Below, piece after piece: positions 34,701-47,500 of a stretch of 64,000 nucleotides of DNA (position 1 is the first letter of the stretch; each line of letters begins with the position of its first letter). A model generated the notes under the pieces. That model ran no database searches, was not told the origin of the DNA, and saw only the letters and a list, made by a program, of their open reading frames with translations. This DNA is from Bipolaris cookei (taxonomy: Eukaryota > Ascomycota > Dothideomycetes > Pleosporales > Pleosporaceae): positions 248,001-312,000 of the forward strand of contig NRSV01000031.1 of NCBI GenBank assembly GCA_002286855.1, read 5' to 3'. A program made the position numbers and the translations under genes.

Positions 34701-37233
34701 CCTTCGTTCATCCCAGCCTTGGATGGCTCCCACCCACGCGATCACGAGCATCCTCCGGTCATCACCCAACTGGCACTGGTTTGTCTCGAGATTGCGTTGG
34801 CCCATTACTGGGCTTCCTTGGGCGTCAAGCCTGACGTTGTTATGGGACATTCCCTCGGCGAGTATGCAGCTATGCATATTGCTGGAGTCATCAGTGCAAA
34901 CGATGCCATCTATATGGTTGGTTCTCGGGCACTGATGCTCCAGAAGTCGTGCATACCAGGTAGCCACTGCATGATGGCAGTACGCGCATCTCTCGAGTCT
35001 ATCATTGCCGCGTCAAATGGCAAGCCTCACACAGTGGCCTGTATCAACGGCCCCACCGACACTGTTCTAAGTGGTACCAAGACACAGATGGATGACATTG
35101 CTGTAAATCTCGAAGCAGCTGGGTTCCGTTGCATCAAACTCAACGTGGCGTTTGCATTCCACTCCGAACAGGTCGACCCGATCCTCGATGAGTTCGAGGC
35201 GATTAGCAAGAGTGGCGTCATTTTTCATGAGCCCAGATTGCCTGTCGTCTCACCCCTTCTCGGCAAGGTCGTCTTCGATGGACGATCGCTCAACGCCAGT
35301 TACGTGCGAAACGCTACACGGGCGACGGTTGACTTTCTGTCTGCTGCGAAGAACGCTTGCGATGTGTCAATCATCAATGAAGAGACTGTATTCATGGAGA
35401 TGGGTCCTCACCCCGTCTGTGTCGGATTCATCAAGTCCATCTTCCCATCGATGAAGACCGCTGTTCCGTCCATTCGCCGTGGAGACAACAACTGGAAGAC
35501 TATCTCCGAGAGCGCAGCAGCTATTCATCTTGATGGCGTTGATGTGGACTGGAATGAGCTCCACCGTCCTTTTGCGGATGCAGTGCGTCTTCTCGATCTT
35601 CCAACATATGCTTGGGATGAGAAGAAATACTGGATCCAGTACAATGGCGATTGGTGCTTGACCAAGGGCAACACCTTCTACGACAAGAAGGTCAAGGCGG
35701 CAGAGCCTGCAGTTGGCAATACCAATAAATACGAGTCTTTGAGCTCTTTGGTACAGAGCATCATTTCAGTCGATGTGCATGGAGACCAGGGCACTGTGGT
35801 CATGCAGTCAGACTTGATGCAGAAGGACTTTTTGGCTGCTGCCCATGGACACTCTATGAACAACTGCGGTGTCGTTACATCAGTAAGTAAAAGTTTCATC
35901 CTTACCTGTATAATACTTGCTAACAGTCTTACAGTCCATCCATGCTGACATCGCATACACTTTGGGAGAGTATCTCTACCGCAAGTTCTACCCAAAGACA
36001 AAGCGAGTGGATATGAACATGAGCAACTTGCACGTAACCAGTGCCCTGATCGCTAAGAAACATTCCATGGACACTCCCCAGTACATACAGGTCACCGCTA
36101 GCACCAACGACATCAAGAGCGGTATTCTTGACTTGAGATGGCAAAATGTCGAAGAAGACGGAAGTCTGTCGGAGCCATTTGCAACCGCCAATCTCGAGTA
36201 TGGCAACGCAGACGACTGGCTATCAAGCTGGAGTCCCATGGCGCATTTAGTGCAGCACCGTATCGAGTCCTTGGAGCAGCTCGCTGCCGAAGGCAAGGCA
36301 AACCGCTTCTCGCGCAACATGGCATACACCCTTTTCGCAAAGAACCTCGTCGACTACGCTGACAAGTACCGCGGCATGCAATCCGTTGTCATGAATGATC
36401 TCGAGGCCTTCGCCGAAGTGAAGCTCAGCGACAAGGTCGACAACGGAACATACACCGTGCCCCCCTACTTCATCGACAGCGTCGCCCATCTCGCCGGCTT
36501 CATCATGAACTGCTCCGACACCATCGACACCACAAACAACTACTGCGTCACCTCCGGTTGGAAAACCATGCGCTTCGCCGAGCCCCTAACCCCCAGCGCA
36601 CGATACCGCTCCTATGTCAAAATGATCCCCACAAAAGACGACCCCTCCGTCTACCTCGGCGACGTCTTCATTCTCAGCGCAGCAGACAACTCCATTGTCG
36701 GCATGGTCGGTGGTATTCACTTCCGTCGCTTCCCACGCATCTTGCTCAGTCGGTTCTTCACCGCGCCCCAGCCATCCAAGGGCACGTCTCAACCCGCCAA
36801 ATCCGCCGCAGCACCCGCACTCAGCAAGCCCTCCGCACTACCCAAAGTCCAAACAGCACCGGTCGTACCTGTAACTACTACGAAAGAAGACGACATACAG
36901 TCCTCCGCCAGCGACACTTCCGACCGCGACACCCCCTCGGAAGCCTCGGTCAACACATCCGCCACCAGCGTCGATGTGCCTGCTTCTGCGCCCCGCACTG
37001 CTAATAGCACGGTCGACAAAGCTATTGATCTTATTGCCAAGGAGACGGGTATCGACACTGCTGAGCTGACGGACGATGCAGAGTTTGTGAATTTGGGTAT
37101 TGATAGTTTGATGTCGCTGGTGTTGTCCGAGAAGTTCCAGAATGAGCTGGGTGTCAAGGTTAACGGGAGTTTGTTTTTGGATTATCCAACTATTGGGGAC
37201 TTGAGGGAGTGGTTGGAGAAGTATTACGGGTGA
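31713..37233 (+). CDS. Non-reducing polyketide synthase SAT-KS-AT-PT-ACP, no TE (group V, MdpG/ACAS-like)
   Basis: Builds and cyclises the octaketide anthrone precursor. Four exons, 31713-32008, about 32052-33462, 33516-35882 and 35935-37233, give 1790 aa. The SAT domain (about 1-380) has GLGVG at residues 119-123, where active SATs have GxCxG, so its Cys is replaced by Gly121. KS (about 389-810): Cys561 in DTACSSG, His697 in LHGTGT, His741 in NVGHGE. AT (about 920-1230): Ser1015 in GHSLGEY. PT (about 1310-1640): His1348 in HGHSMNN, Asp1539 in [10 protein letters not shown] Ser/Thr/Pro/Ala-rich linker leads to one ACP with Ser1749 in GIDSLM. The protein ends soon after, with no thioesterase, which matches the neighbouring MbetaL thioesterase gene. 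The first intron acceptor could shift by 3 nt. Confidence 0.94.
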
Positions 37234-37379
37234 GTGGAAGGGTGGCTTTTCTTTTTGCTAGTATATGTGTTGTGGGTTGGGTAATTTTTTGTTTTGGATT
37301 TTTGATTGTTGCGGTGTTGAGGTTTCCTTTTTAGATTGTATGTCTAGTCAATAGTTTACTTGGTAATTTTGATGTTTTT

Positions 37380-37655
37380 GTCCGTATAATTAAGGTGACA
37401 GCGATCGGATAGCTCGGAAGCTCTACCCCGCACACAGCAGTGGGCAACCCCCACAATAGGACCAAAGCAGAGAGCATAAGAAGAGAACCTTGTACGCACA
37501 TAGATAGGCAACAAGAACTTTTACACACACCTGTCTTTTTGGCAATCCTTCTGCATTCGTGCAGACCCTCTTTAGCCCCGCGCGCACATGCTTCGTACCT
37601 TGCTGTTTGCACCCGGTTCATGCTTATGCTAGCTAGCTACAGAGCCCATTCAACA
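37380..37655 (+). repeat. Short dispersed repeat, copy 3 of 3
   Basis: About 276 bp, with an internal insertion of roughly 30 bp (about 37441-37470) absent from copies 1 and 2. It is flanked by GTTTTT on both sides, the clearest target-site duplication of the three. It starts 147 bp after the PKS stop. Confidence 0.8.
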
Positions 37656-37807
37656 GTTTTTATAGATTTGATTTATTAGTTGATGGAGCCGGTGGGCGAC
37701 TTCTTGTGGATATTGACATGCAAATTCTTGTTCTGACCTACCATGCTCAACACTATGTATGATCTTATGAATGAGTGAGTCTTGTTAAAGAAATCCAAAT
37801 TCCAGTT

Positions 37808-39706
37808 TTACTTGTTAGAGTAAAGCATATAATTCGCCTGCCTCTCATACTTCGCTAGACGCATCAGCGCTTCCTCTCCTTCACGAAGAATAGTTTTCTT
37901 GATCTCCTCGCTTCTAGGGGTAAATTTGACTCTGAACGGCTGAGGACGCCAATTTGATCCGTTTCTGCCATTTGTTAGTATTGTCTCTACATCCAATTGT
38001 CTCTCCATAAAACTCTTACGTATAGCTGAAAATATCAACTGGAACCTCTTTTCCCGTCTTCTCATCGATAGCAGGCTCAACGCGATAAGCCCAAAGCAAG
38101 CGCGCAACACTGAGATGCGTGCCCTGCTCAGCAAGGGCCTGACCAGCACAACTCCTCCTCCCCCATCCAAACGTCATGTATCCCTTCTCTCCGGGAAATG
38201 GTCTCCGATCTTCTGTATCGAGGAACCTTCTCGGATTGAAACGATCAGGATCTGGAAACTCGCGCTCGTTATGGTGAATAGCCCATACATTTCCTTGTAT
38301 CCAAGTTCCCTTGGGTATGTAGTAGCCGTTCCAGTAGTCATCTTGGGTCGGCGCATGAGGTTTTCCTCCGACAATGGCTACTGAGCGCCAGCGGAAAACT
38401 TCTTTGGCAAAGGCTCGAACATAAGGCAATTCGTCGTCAAGTGTAGGGCTTCTTAATTGGCCTACCATGCGATCAAGTTCGTCCCAGGCAGGTTTTAAGG
38501 TCTCAGGGAAAGCGCGCATAGCCATTATAGCTGTGATGAGAGTGCTACTGGAGGTATCTGCGCCTGCACCAAAAAGATTGGAGACAAGACTGGAGACTTC
38601 ACCCCGGCTTAGCTTGTGTTGTGGTGCTTCACGAAAGAGAAATTTTGCGTAGTTTTCATCTAGAGTATCTTGTGCTTCTTCAGCAAGGGTGTAGAAAAAG
38701 TTCTCGCGGCCGTACTTTGTTTTGCTAGACTGTTTGACCTTGCGTAACCAGGGTGCGACACTACGTGGAAGCTTTACCAGCCCTGAAATATCATTAGATT
38801 TTTTTCTTTCAAAAAGATAGAAAAACTCACAAGGAAATGTTTCGATGATTCGTGGGAAATCCTTTGCTACAATGGCGAGGTGAGCAGCGTGTTGCATCTG
38901 AGCGATGACTTCCGTTATCAACGAATCTTGACTGTTGGAGATACGACGTCCGAATCCAACAATAGAGACAACGCTCGCCGCATAGCGTTCGAAGTGTGAA
39001 GCGAATAGCTCAGGTGTTCTCAGGAGATCGTATACCACCACCTTATTCTCATCATCTTGAAATTCTTGGTATTGTTGAACCTTTGATCGTCAGCCTTGGC
39101 CAAGCCACCATGTAAACGACGCACTTGTTGTATCCCAACGCCATGATGTGTGAGTTTGCGCAGGACACGGAATCTCTCCCGCTGCTCGTTGGTGTATGTA
39201 AATTTGTGTATGAGATTGTCTTGTCCGTTCATCAGCTCACCAAACATGAGCATGTGTGGTCTAGAGTTGTAGATGTTGGAGCGTTTGACAAGGATCTCAT
39301 CTGCTGCCCATGCATCGTTAATCCAGATCGTGGGTCGTCTGCAATTGATTAGCTATATTTTCACGAAAATGTGCAGAAAGGACTAACCGTCCGATCCAGA
39401 ATGTAATCACTGGGGATTTGTAGTCTTTTGAGAGCTGCTCAACCATGTACCAAGGCTTCTCTTTCGGGAGACTGAGAGTGTTTCCAACTATTGGCCAAGG
39501 TAATGGGCCAGGTGGCTGTTGTTTTGTTAGCTTCGAGTACATCCGGTCATGAGATTGACAGCAAGAGATGTTACCATCTTTTTTCTCAAATAAAGCATGC
39601 GACTGTAGTCGACAATCAAGGCCGTAATCCCCAATACAAGTATGAAGGTGGCCCACAAGCCTGAAGGCTTAAGAAAGAACAAGCCTCTTTGTTCAGCAGA
39701 ATCCAT
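37808..39706 (-). CDS. Cytochrome P450 monooxygenase
   Basis: Membrane-anchored haem oxygenase, 547 aa from six exons: 39706-39575, 39515-39388, 39338-39125, 39080-38831, 38782-38020 and 37964-37808. All junctions are in frame; one intron is only 44 nt. N-terminal anchor near residues 15-35 (GLWATFILVLGITALIV), proline hinge PPGPLPWPIVGN, I-helix GAGADTSSST, K-helix KEVFRWR, and haem loop FGWGRRSCAG with Cys near residue 452. All key elements are present. It is probably a tailoring enzyme (hydroxylation or phenol coupling of the anthraquinone), but its family cannot be assigned by eye, and its promoter lacks the cluster heptamer. Confidence 0.88.
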
Positions 39707-40415
39707 GATGAGAGTTGAGGCATGTATTTGCCTTATGCGAGTGAGCTGGAGTGCATTTACAGCACAATATATATATATCGCGGGGGTGTAGATATGGGGC
39801 TCCATTGCTCTTCAACCCCACTTGTTACTCTGGTGGGGCAACCTTAAGTCCCACAAGCTTACTTGCAAACTTCCAAACGGAAGTGGGCGGGATTGGAGAC
39901 AATCAGCATGTGACCAGATCACTTCACACCGGACTTCAAAATAAGAGTGCATAGTGCATCTTGCGCTGGTCACGTATTTGTAAAGTCATCAATGAATTCT
40001 TCTCTGGGAAGCACTGGCAGAGCAATAGTATGTTCACTCACTGTCAGTTGCCTTCTTGTGCGTTCCTGTTGTTAACCGACGGCTCGCTTGGGATGTCTCT
40101 TCACCCTTGACATTTGAACGGTATTGTGGTCTGGCGGGGTCCAGTGACTGTTCTATGTCTATTCTGGCTATATCGAACAACATACCAAAGAGCCAAAAGC
40201 AGCTATGCGTTACCTTCACTCTACATATCTAACTCGATGACGTGAGGCATCCTTCCGGCTACGCGTCTGCTTCGGGCTAGCGTCGATCGTTGTTGATGCG
40301 ACGTGGATGGCCTGGCGCGCTTGCGCAATAACAATTTCAGGTTCAGACATCGGTCGAGTATGCCTCGTAAACCTCGTATCCTTCCTGCACGACTGCATCA
40401 ACAGTTGCTGCCAGT
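39707..40415. promoter_or_regulatory. Divergent promoter, P450 / dTDP-glucose dehydratase-like gene
   Basis: 709 bp. An (AT)n run occurs at about 39766-39778. No YTCCGAA was seen, unlike promoters to the left, which suggests that the co-regulated unit may end near here. Confidence 0.4.
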
Positions 40416-41918
40416 ATGAGTGCCTTGGAGATATCTAGTGAAGTATGCGACGTACCAAATGGCACCCATGGCACGAAGCGTAAGTATCCACCTGCGCTAT
40501 GCAATGCAATGCAAGACACACAGTCCAGGCCAAGCACTGATGTTGCCACTGACGATAGGCCGCCGAAGTTCGACTGTGCTTAACCCAAGGAATTATGTCA
40601 AGGAGAAGCTTTGGACACAAGCTCCAGTATTTACGGGTAGCACCAACTTTGAGCCACTTGCAGACGCGAAGAACATATTGATCACTGGTGGTGCCGGCTT
40701 CATGTACGTCGCATCAAAACCACTGGAAGCCGCGACGTGTGCGTCTTTTCGAACCTGTCGCGAGCGCAAGACTGATATCTGTACACAGAGCCTGCTGGTT
40801 CGTACGCCATCTAGTCCTCACGTACCCCCACTACAATGTAGTTTCCCTGGACAGGTTGGATTACTGCGCAACGCTCAACAACACGCGCATTCTCGATGGT
40901 CGACCGAACTTCACATTCGAGCAGGGCGACATCACGTCGCCTGCTACTGTGAAGCGTGTACTCCGTAGGCACAAGATCGACACCATTGTCCATTTTGCGG
41001 CGCAATCGCATGTTGACCTCAGCTTTGGCAACTCGTACGAGTTCACGCACACAAATGTTTATGGAACACATGTGTTGCTTGAGAGAGCGAGGGAACATGG
41101 TGTCAACAAGTTCATACACATCTCGACAGACGAAGTATATGGCGATGTACCTGTTGGCGCAGCTGATCTGGGGGAGACGAGCATATTGGCACCAACAAAT
41201 CCATACTCGGCCAGCAAAGCGGCGGCGGAGATGATGGTCAGCGCATACCGGAGCAGCTTCAAGCTACCCCTGATCACGGTCCGAGCGAATAACGTATACG
41301 GGCCACATCAATTTCCCGAGAGTAGGTGACGTTTCCACTCCGAAAGTGACGCGCAGGTCTGATGGCGATGCAGAGATTATACCTAAGTTCATCATGCTCC
41401 TACAGCGAAAGCGAAAGCTTCTCCTCCACGGCGACGGTTCACCAACGCGGCGTTATCTATATGCAGGAGATATTGTGGATGCTCTGGACACCATTTTGCA
41501 TAAGGGTGACATTGGGCAAATTTACAACATTGCTTCTAAGGACGAGATATCGAATACGGAGATCTGCTATCGTCTCCTCGATAATTTTAGCATCTCGCGA
41601 GATACGACAAGCGATTTAACACAATGGATTCAGTATACCGAGGATCGTCCCTTCAACGACCAGCGGTATGCAACAGATGGTTCGAAACTTGCTGCGCTGG
41701 GATGGCAGCCCAAGACGAGCTTCGACGAAGGCCTCCGGATTACTGTGGATTGGTATCGTAGATTTGGCGAAGTGTGGTGGGGCGATATCAGCCGGGTTCT
41801 GACATCTTTTCCCGTGGTAACAGGAAATGAAATCAGGACAAAGGAGGAGCACGAAGATTTACCATCGTCTGACGGTGAGGGGATGCAAGAAGAAGATAGT
41901 GCAGTATGGACAGTCTAG
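40416..41918 (+). CDS. dTDP-glucose 4,6-dehydratase-like NDP-sugar dehydratase (RmlB/UER type)
   Basis: Extended SDR converting an NDP-glucose to the 4-keto-6-deoxy sugar, a step toward rhamnose. Four exons, 40416-40479, 40559-40703, 40789-41321 and 41374-41918, give 428 aa. NAD motif ITGGAGFI, then HFAAQSHVDLSFGNS, ISTDEVYGD with the Thr-Asp-Glu catalytic set, YSASK with catalytic Tyr and Lys, and GDGSPTRRYLYAGD, all standard. The splice GAGFI|ACWFVRH and PE|KIIPKF restore the family text exactly. The N-terminal exon is inferred from splice signals. No glycosyltransferase is adjacent, so a link to the polyketide cluster is not established. Confidence 0.87.
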
Positions 41919-42765
41919 CAGACGTTCTGGTTGGGCATTGAGCGTTAGGCGATGACGGGCGACGAAACAAAGGCCGTGTTATGTGTAGTAGAAGATGGTT
42001 GCGACAAGAAGCAGAATTTAGATACCCCGATGAAGGAGATAACATGTACCACTGATTCGCCATTATCTTCTCTCTTACTCTATTTTTGAGCACACGTTGC
42101 TTTGTTTTCGGTCTGAATGTGCATGCCCATTGGGGCCTTGCGTGAGTGGCACGACCAGGGTGACCGTAGCAATATGCAGGGACCAAAAAGTTATGGGCCC
42201 GAACAGCCCAACCCTCCCAAGCGTAAACCGCGAGGCTCCCGGTGGCGTTCGTCCGCATTGGCAATCCAAGGGCAGAATGTTCTCAAGTGTTTACCAAGGA
42301 GCAAGCATTGCCATCACATGATCGGCGTGGCCCGCGAATGTCCGCGTACACTGCCACAACCAAAGCGGTGGCACACCTGAACTCCGCCCTCTAGGTAGCG
42401 TCAGCTTCTGGGCGCTTGAATGGATTGAAACACCAGACGCCCCGGCCTACTGTCGCTCAAACACCCCTCATCTCCCGTGCGGTCTGTGTATATATACACA
42501 TATACAATCAACGCCACCTCTTATTCCTCAATTGCAACGCCTCGCTATCCCGTCGTCATCTCGGAGCGCGACATCTGTTGTTGGCGCAATCGATAAGACG
42601 CACCCCACAATTAACTAGCTGCCTTTCCCGATCTATTCACCCCTACAGCGACCCGACACCCGTCCTCGATCCAACCTCCACCTCGTACGCACAAACACCG
42701 TCCTCATACCTTCAGCCAATACTCTTGTCTTTAAATCAACTGTCTCCACATTCTGATACATCATC
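41919..42765. promoter_or_regulatory. Intergenic region and 5' leader of SEC9
   Basis: 847 bp with a C/T-rich leader from about 42480 to the SEC9 start. An open frame overlapping the SEC9 start in another frame is not credible. Confidence 0.4.
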
Positions 42766-44275
42766 ATGGGCTTGTTTGGCAAGAAAAAGGACAAAGGTGC
42801 TGAGGCTGAAGACAGCAACCGCTCCGCCCTTTTCGGCAGCCGCAAGGGAAAAGAGAGCCCTGCAGCTCAAAACCCCTATGCAGCCCCTCCAGCAAACGAT
42901 CCCTATGCCCAGCCGCCTCCCTCATACTCTGGCGGCCAGGATACCTCTTTCCGACAAGAGAAGACGCCAGCAGTAACCGGACCAGGCCAGGCCTATGGAC
43001 AACGACCGGGTGGCTATGGTGCTCAAGGAGGTAGCTACGGCGCTCAGTCAGGATACGGAAACGACCAATACGGAGGCGGTCCGCCCCAGCGCCCTGGTGG
43101 TTACGGCGGACTTGGAAGAACTGCCTCGAACGACACCATGGCCACCGACGCCGGTCGTAACGAGCTTTTCGGCAATGCCGCCCAACGACAACAAGCACGC
43201 CCACAGAAAGAATCAGGTGGTTATGGACAGAGTGGTGCCTATGGTGACAGCCAGAGCGGCGGATACGGTGGTGGTGCTACTGGGGGCTATGGCTCTACCC
43301 CTGGAGGCTACGGCACCTACGAGGACCGCCAATTGACGGCTGAAGAACAGGAAGAGGTCAGTCTCCTAAATCCACTCAATCGCAACATGTGCGCTGACCT
43401 TGTGCCTTGAATACTACAGGAAGATATTAATGCCACGAAACAAGAGATCAAGTTTATCAAGCAGCAGGATGTTTCTAGCACAAGAAACGCTCTGCGTCTG
43501 GCTGAGCAGGCTTTGGAGACTGGTCGAGGAACTCTGTCTACCATGGCAGCACAAGGAGAGCGCATCCACAAGTACGGCAATACCAAGCATGTCCTTCTAC
43601 AGTACCTAACATCATCGTAGCACCGAACGCAATCTCGATCTCGCCTCTATCCAAAGTGATAGGGCTTCAGGACAGACCAAGGAACTGGCCCGTACGTACC
43701 TGATTTAGGCTGAACCTTCTCAAAATCAATACTGATTTATTCTAGGAATCAACGCGAGCATGTTCTCCATCGTACCCAACCCTTTCACCGGTAACTCTAA
43801 ACGCGAGAAGGAAATGCAACGAGCCATGGACCAACACACCCGCGACCGTGAGACCCGCGAGGCAACAAACAAGGCTGCCTGGGAATCAGCTGCACGTGCA
43901 AACCAAGCACAGCGCGGAATCCAAGGTGCTGGTGCTGGAATAGGAGGCACCAAGGCCTCGCTTGCCCAGCGATCAAAGTACCAGATGGAGCCCGACTCTG
44001 AAGACGATGAAATGGAGAATGAAATTGAGAACAACTTGGGTACGTGGGTTTCTGCTATTCCATGCACACATATGCCTATGATGGGAGTAAAAGTGCTAAC
44101 ATGAAATGTAACAGATCAACTACACATTGCAGCCAAGAGCTTGAACCAGCTGGGTCGCGCAATGGGTACCGAAGCTGATAAGCAGAACGAGCATATTACT
44201 CGCATTACAGGGAAGACGGACAATGTCGATGACAAGATTGCAAGGAACAGGCTCAAGCTGGATCGTATCCATTAA
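42766..44275 (+). CDS. SEC9: SNAP-25-type t-SNARE Sec9
   Basis: Plasma-membrane Qbc-SNARE for exocytosis. Five exons, 42766-43356, 43420-43571, 43621-43691, 43746-44039 and 44115-44275, give 422 aa. The N-terminal half is Gly/Tyr/Gln-rich (repeats such as GGYGAQ, GGYGQS), low-complexity and probably disordered. Two SNARE helices follow: the first about residues 197-270 (KQEIKFIKQQDVSSTRNALR), with GERIHNTERNLD near its end; the second about 355-420 (LDQLHIAAKSLNQLGRAMG), ending KIARNRLKLDRIH. There is no membrane anchor, as is usual for Sec9. Confidence 0.92.
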
Positions 44276-44570
44276 ACTTGCTATTTCAACTCTTGTCGAT
44301 TATCCTCAAAAAAAAAATACATGTCATAGGCGGCATATGTTAGATAGTGGAAACGATTCTTCTCTTTTTCCTACATTGGAACAGGAAAAAAAGAGGGAGG
44401 AATAGTAGATATGAATTGCATCTAGGTGTTTGGTCCTGACATCCCCTTCTCCCAGTTTACAGACTAATATTCATACAAAATGTTTTACTGGGCATTTAAT
44501 CGTCATTAATCTCATGCGTCATAAACTAAAACGTCGCGTCCAAGAATCCATTTTTCCCCTTTCAATCCTC

Positions 44571-47500
44571 TCACCCAAGCACCAACTTGTAACTCGCCAC
44601 CTCAAACGCCCTCACTTCAATCTCGACTCCCGTCTCCATTGCTTCTGCACCCCCAGTCCTTAGCGAACAAATCTTAAGCGCCTCTCCATTCTCCTCATCT
44701 TCCAGCGCATTTACCTTGACCACTTTGGTGACATTCAAGTTACCCCACGTCAAAACACCCTTGCTCTTCCCGCCAAGCGCATCGTAAATGCGCAGAATAA
44801 CACTGTGTCCCTTCTTGACCGGCAGCTCACCCCTCGACACATCCTCATCGTCTTCGCCGCGCTTGATGGTGTCGAGAACAAGGTTTGGAGCGTTGTAAAT
44901 ATGGAAAGGGTTGAGGAGGCTGGTGTCGTGCTTGTCCTGGCTACCCACGATCTTGAGAGGATTATTGAATTCAAAGGCTTTGCGAATGGTGCAGTGGTCT
45001 AGTGGGCCCTCGTGCGGGAAGATGGCGTAGCGCGTCTTGTGCTTTCCCATGTCTGCGTGTGCATCTGGAGCTTTGGGGGCGCGGAGCAAAGAGAGACGCA
45101 TTACATTGCCTGCAGTCGCGAAGCCGTACTTGTTGTCATTGAGGATAGAGACGCCGTATGTAGCTTCGGATAGATCAGCCCATTTGTGGCAGCAGACTTC
45201 GAATTTGGCCATGTCCCAGGATGTGTTGTAGTGCGTGGGCCTGCGCACGATGCCAAATTGCGTCTCATAGCTGGCTTCGGTATTGACGATGTCGACCGGA
45301 AATTCCACTTTGAGGAACTTCATCGTCTCGTGCCATTCGATCTCTGCATCAAATTCAATGGCTGATGGAGTGGTGCCTGCAGCCGGCAGTGACATTGTTG
45401 TTTTGATCCATGACTTCTCTGAGATCTTGGTTTCGACTTCCAAGCTCACACAGTGAATGCTATTCTCTGTAATGGTGACTTTGCTGGGCTTGAGCTCGTG
45501 GCGTGACTTCAAATGGTAGACTTCCACATCCCAAGCCTGCCAGTAGAGTGGCTTGTCGTCAAAGATGACAAGCTGGCCGGCTTTGGCGCCCTTTGGAATG
45601 AGCTCACGCTTAGCTTGGATATCGTAGAGTGAGGTGATAGCACCATCTGTAACCTCTACCTCGAACTGAGAGTTACGCATCTGGTAGATATTGGGACGAA
45701 TCTCTTCAATGAATGCCTTGGGTGTTGGGGTACATGAAGCCATAGGAACAATTTCCAAGGCTCCGAAGCCCTTCTCGGATCCGTTACTGTAGGCGAGACC
45801 GTATCTGGTCTCCTCTTGACCGTACACGGACTGGCTTGCCCCAACAGGAAGTTTGACAACCTCACAACGATTCCATGGCAGAGTGTTGATGGCCATGAGC
45901 TTGGTGTTTTCGTTCCAGGTGGTCTGGTCGCCAAAGCCCAGCTCAGCCAGCGCGTCAGAAAGCAGTTTCTCTCCAGTAGCAAAAACCGAGGCATAAATCT
46001 ATAGCAATCAGCAGTGTCTTATGGAGATGTCATGGGAAACGACTTACGCGATCAGAATCATCGTAGCACATCTCAATCGAACTTCCAGGCAGACAATCGT
46101 GGAACTGACACAGCAGCACATTCTCCCACATGTCATCAATCTCCTTCTTGGGATACTTGTATGAGCTCTTCTTTCCGAAGCCATTCTTGATGGTTGCCAA
46201 AGTTGCAAGGTATTCGATATCTCTAAGCATAATCTCAGACTTCCTGTTGTTGCGTTTGTTGTTTGCCTGGGTGGTGTATGTTCCACGGTGGAGCTCAAAG
46301 TATAGCTCGCCGTACCATGTTACCAATTCATCGCCATTGGCCACCTTCTTCTCCAGACGGTCGAAAAAGTCATCGGCAGAGTCACCGAGCTTGACGCGAG
46401 GCAGCAGTCCGGTAGTATCGCTTATACCACGGCATCGCCTGAGCTTCTCCAAGTGTTGCCAAGTTGGTCCACCACCTCCGTCTCCCTTTCCGAAAACAAG
46501 TAGCGAGGTTTTGTCTTGATCAAGGGACTTGTGCTGTGTAACGCTGCGTTTGACATCACCAAAATTGGCTTCGCATGTGTATGTTTCGCAGGGCGGCATG
46601 TGACAGATGACTTGGCTGTTGTCGAGTGAAACCCAGTTGAAAGTGGTGTGGGGAAAGTTGTTGATGTTGTTCCAGCTGAGCTTTTGCGTTAGGAAGCGAG
46701 TCATTCCTGAAATGCGGCAGATTTGCGGTAGCTGTGAGGAGTAGCCGAAGGTGTCTGGCAGCCAAAAGGTGCGACAACGCTGGCCAAATTTGCTTTCAAA
46801 GTAACGCTGGCCGTACAAGAATTGCCTGATTAGCGATTCTCCACCAGGCAAGTTGGTATCGTGTTCGACCCAGCTACCGCCAATCGGCTGGAAGCTACCC
46901 TCCTTGACCTTTTTCTTAACACGATCAAATGTGGATGGGTAGTATTGCTCCAACCATTTGTACTGTTGTGCCTGGGAGCAGCAGAAGCGCAACTCGGGAT
47001 ACCGGTCAATGAGATCACACTGATTCGACCAGGAGCGGTTGACTTTGCGCTTGGTCTCATCGAAGGGCCACAGCCAACACGTATCGATGTGGCAATACCC
47101 AATACCATGGACAATAGCTTCTTGGCCGCTTTGGTATACTTTGTGTGAATCGACATCCTTTCCGACGTACTCGGCAGCAATCTTGCGTGCTGCCTTGATA
47201 CTCTCTCGACTTCCATTGCCAGCAATGAAAGTATCCATGATGCGATTACAGACCTGCTGGGCATCGTGGATTTGGGTTGAATCTGAAGGGAACTCACGGG
47301 CGGCATCTGATATTTCCCAGAAGTCAAAGTAGAGTCCTCTGGCGTCTAGATTGACAGCCTGGACTTCAGCAGTGTGGAGGGTGTAGTACCTGTCGGGCTT
47401 TGGTGGTTGAATAGAGTCGCCACCAGGCGCGTTACCGAACATGCCGTTGCAAGCCATCTCAATGTAGAAGGTATGCTCCTTGCCGTCTCGAAACGCCTTG

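Noticed and set aside
21658..37655. Terminal inverted repeats on the dispersed repeat
   Set aside because: Left end GTCCGTATAAG and the complement of the right end (TGTTGAATGGGC) share at most a few bases, so no inverted repeats can be claimed.
42416..42976. 186-codon open frame overlapping the SEC9 start
   Set aside because: Out of frame with SEC9, and its translation has no family resemblance; the region is a C/T-rich leader.
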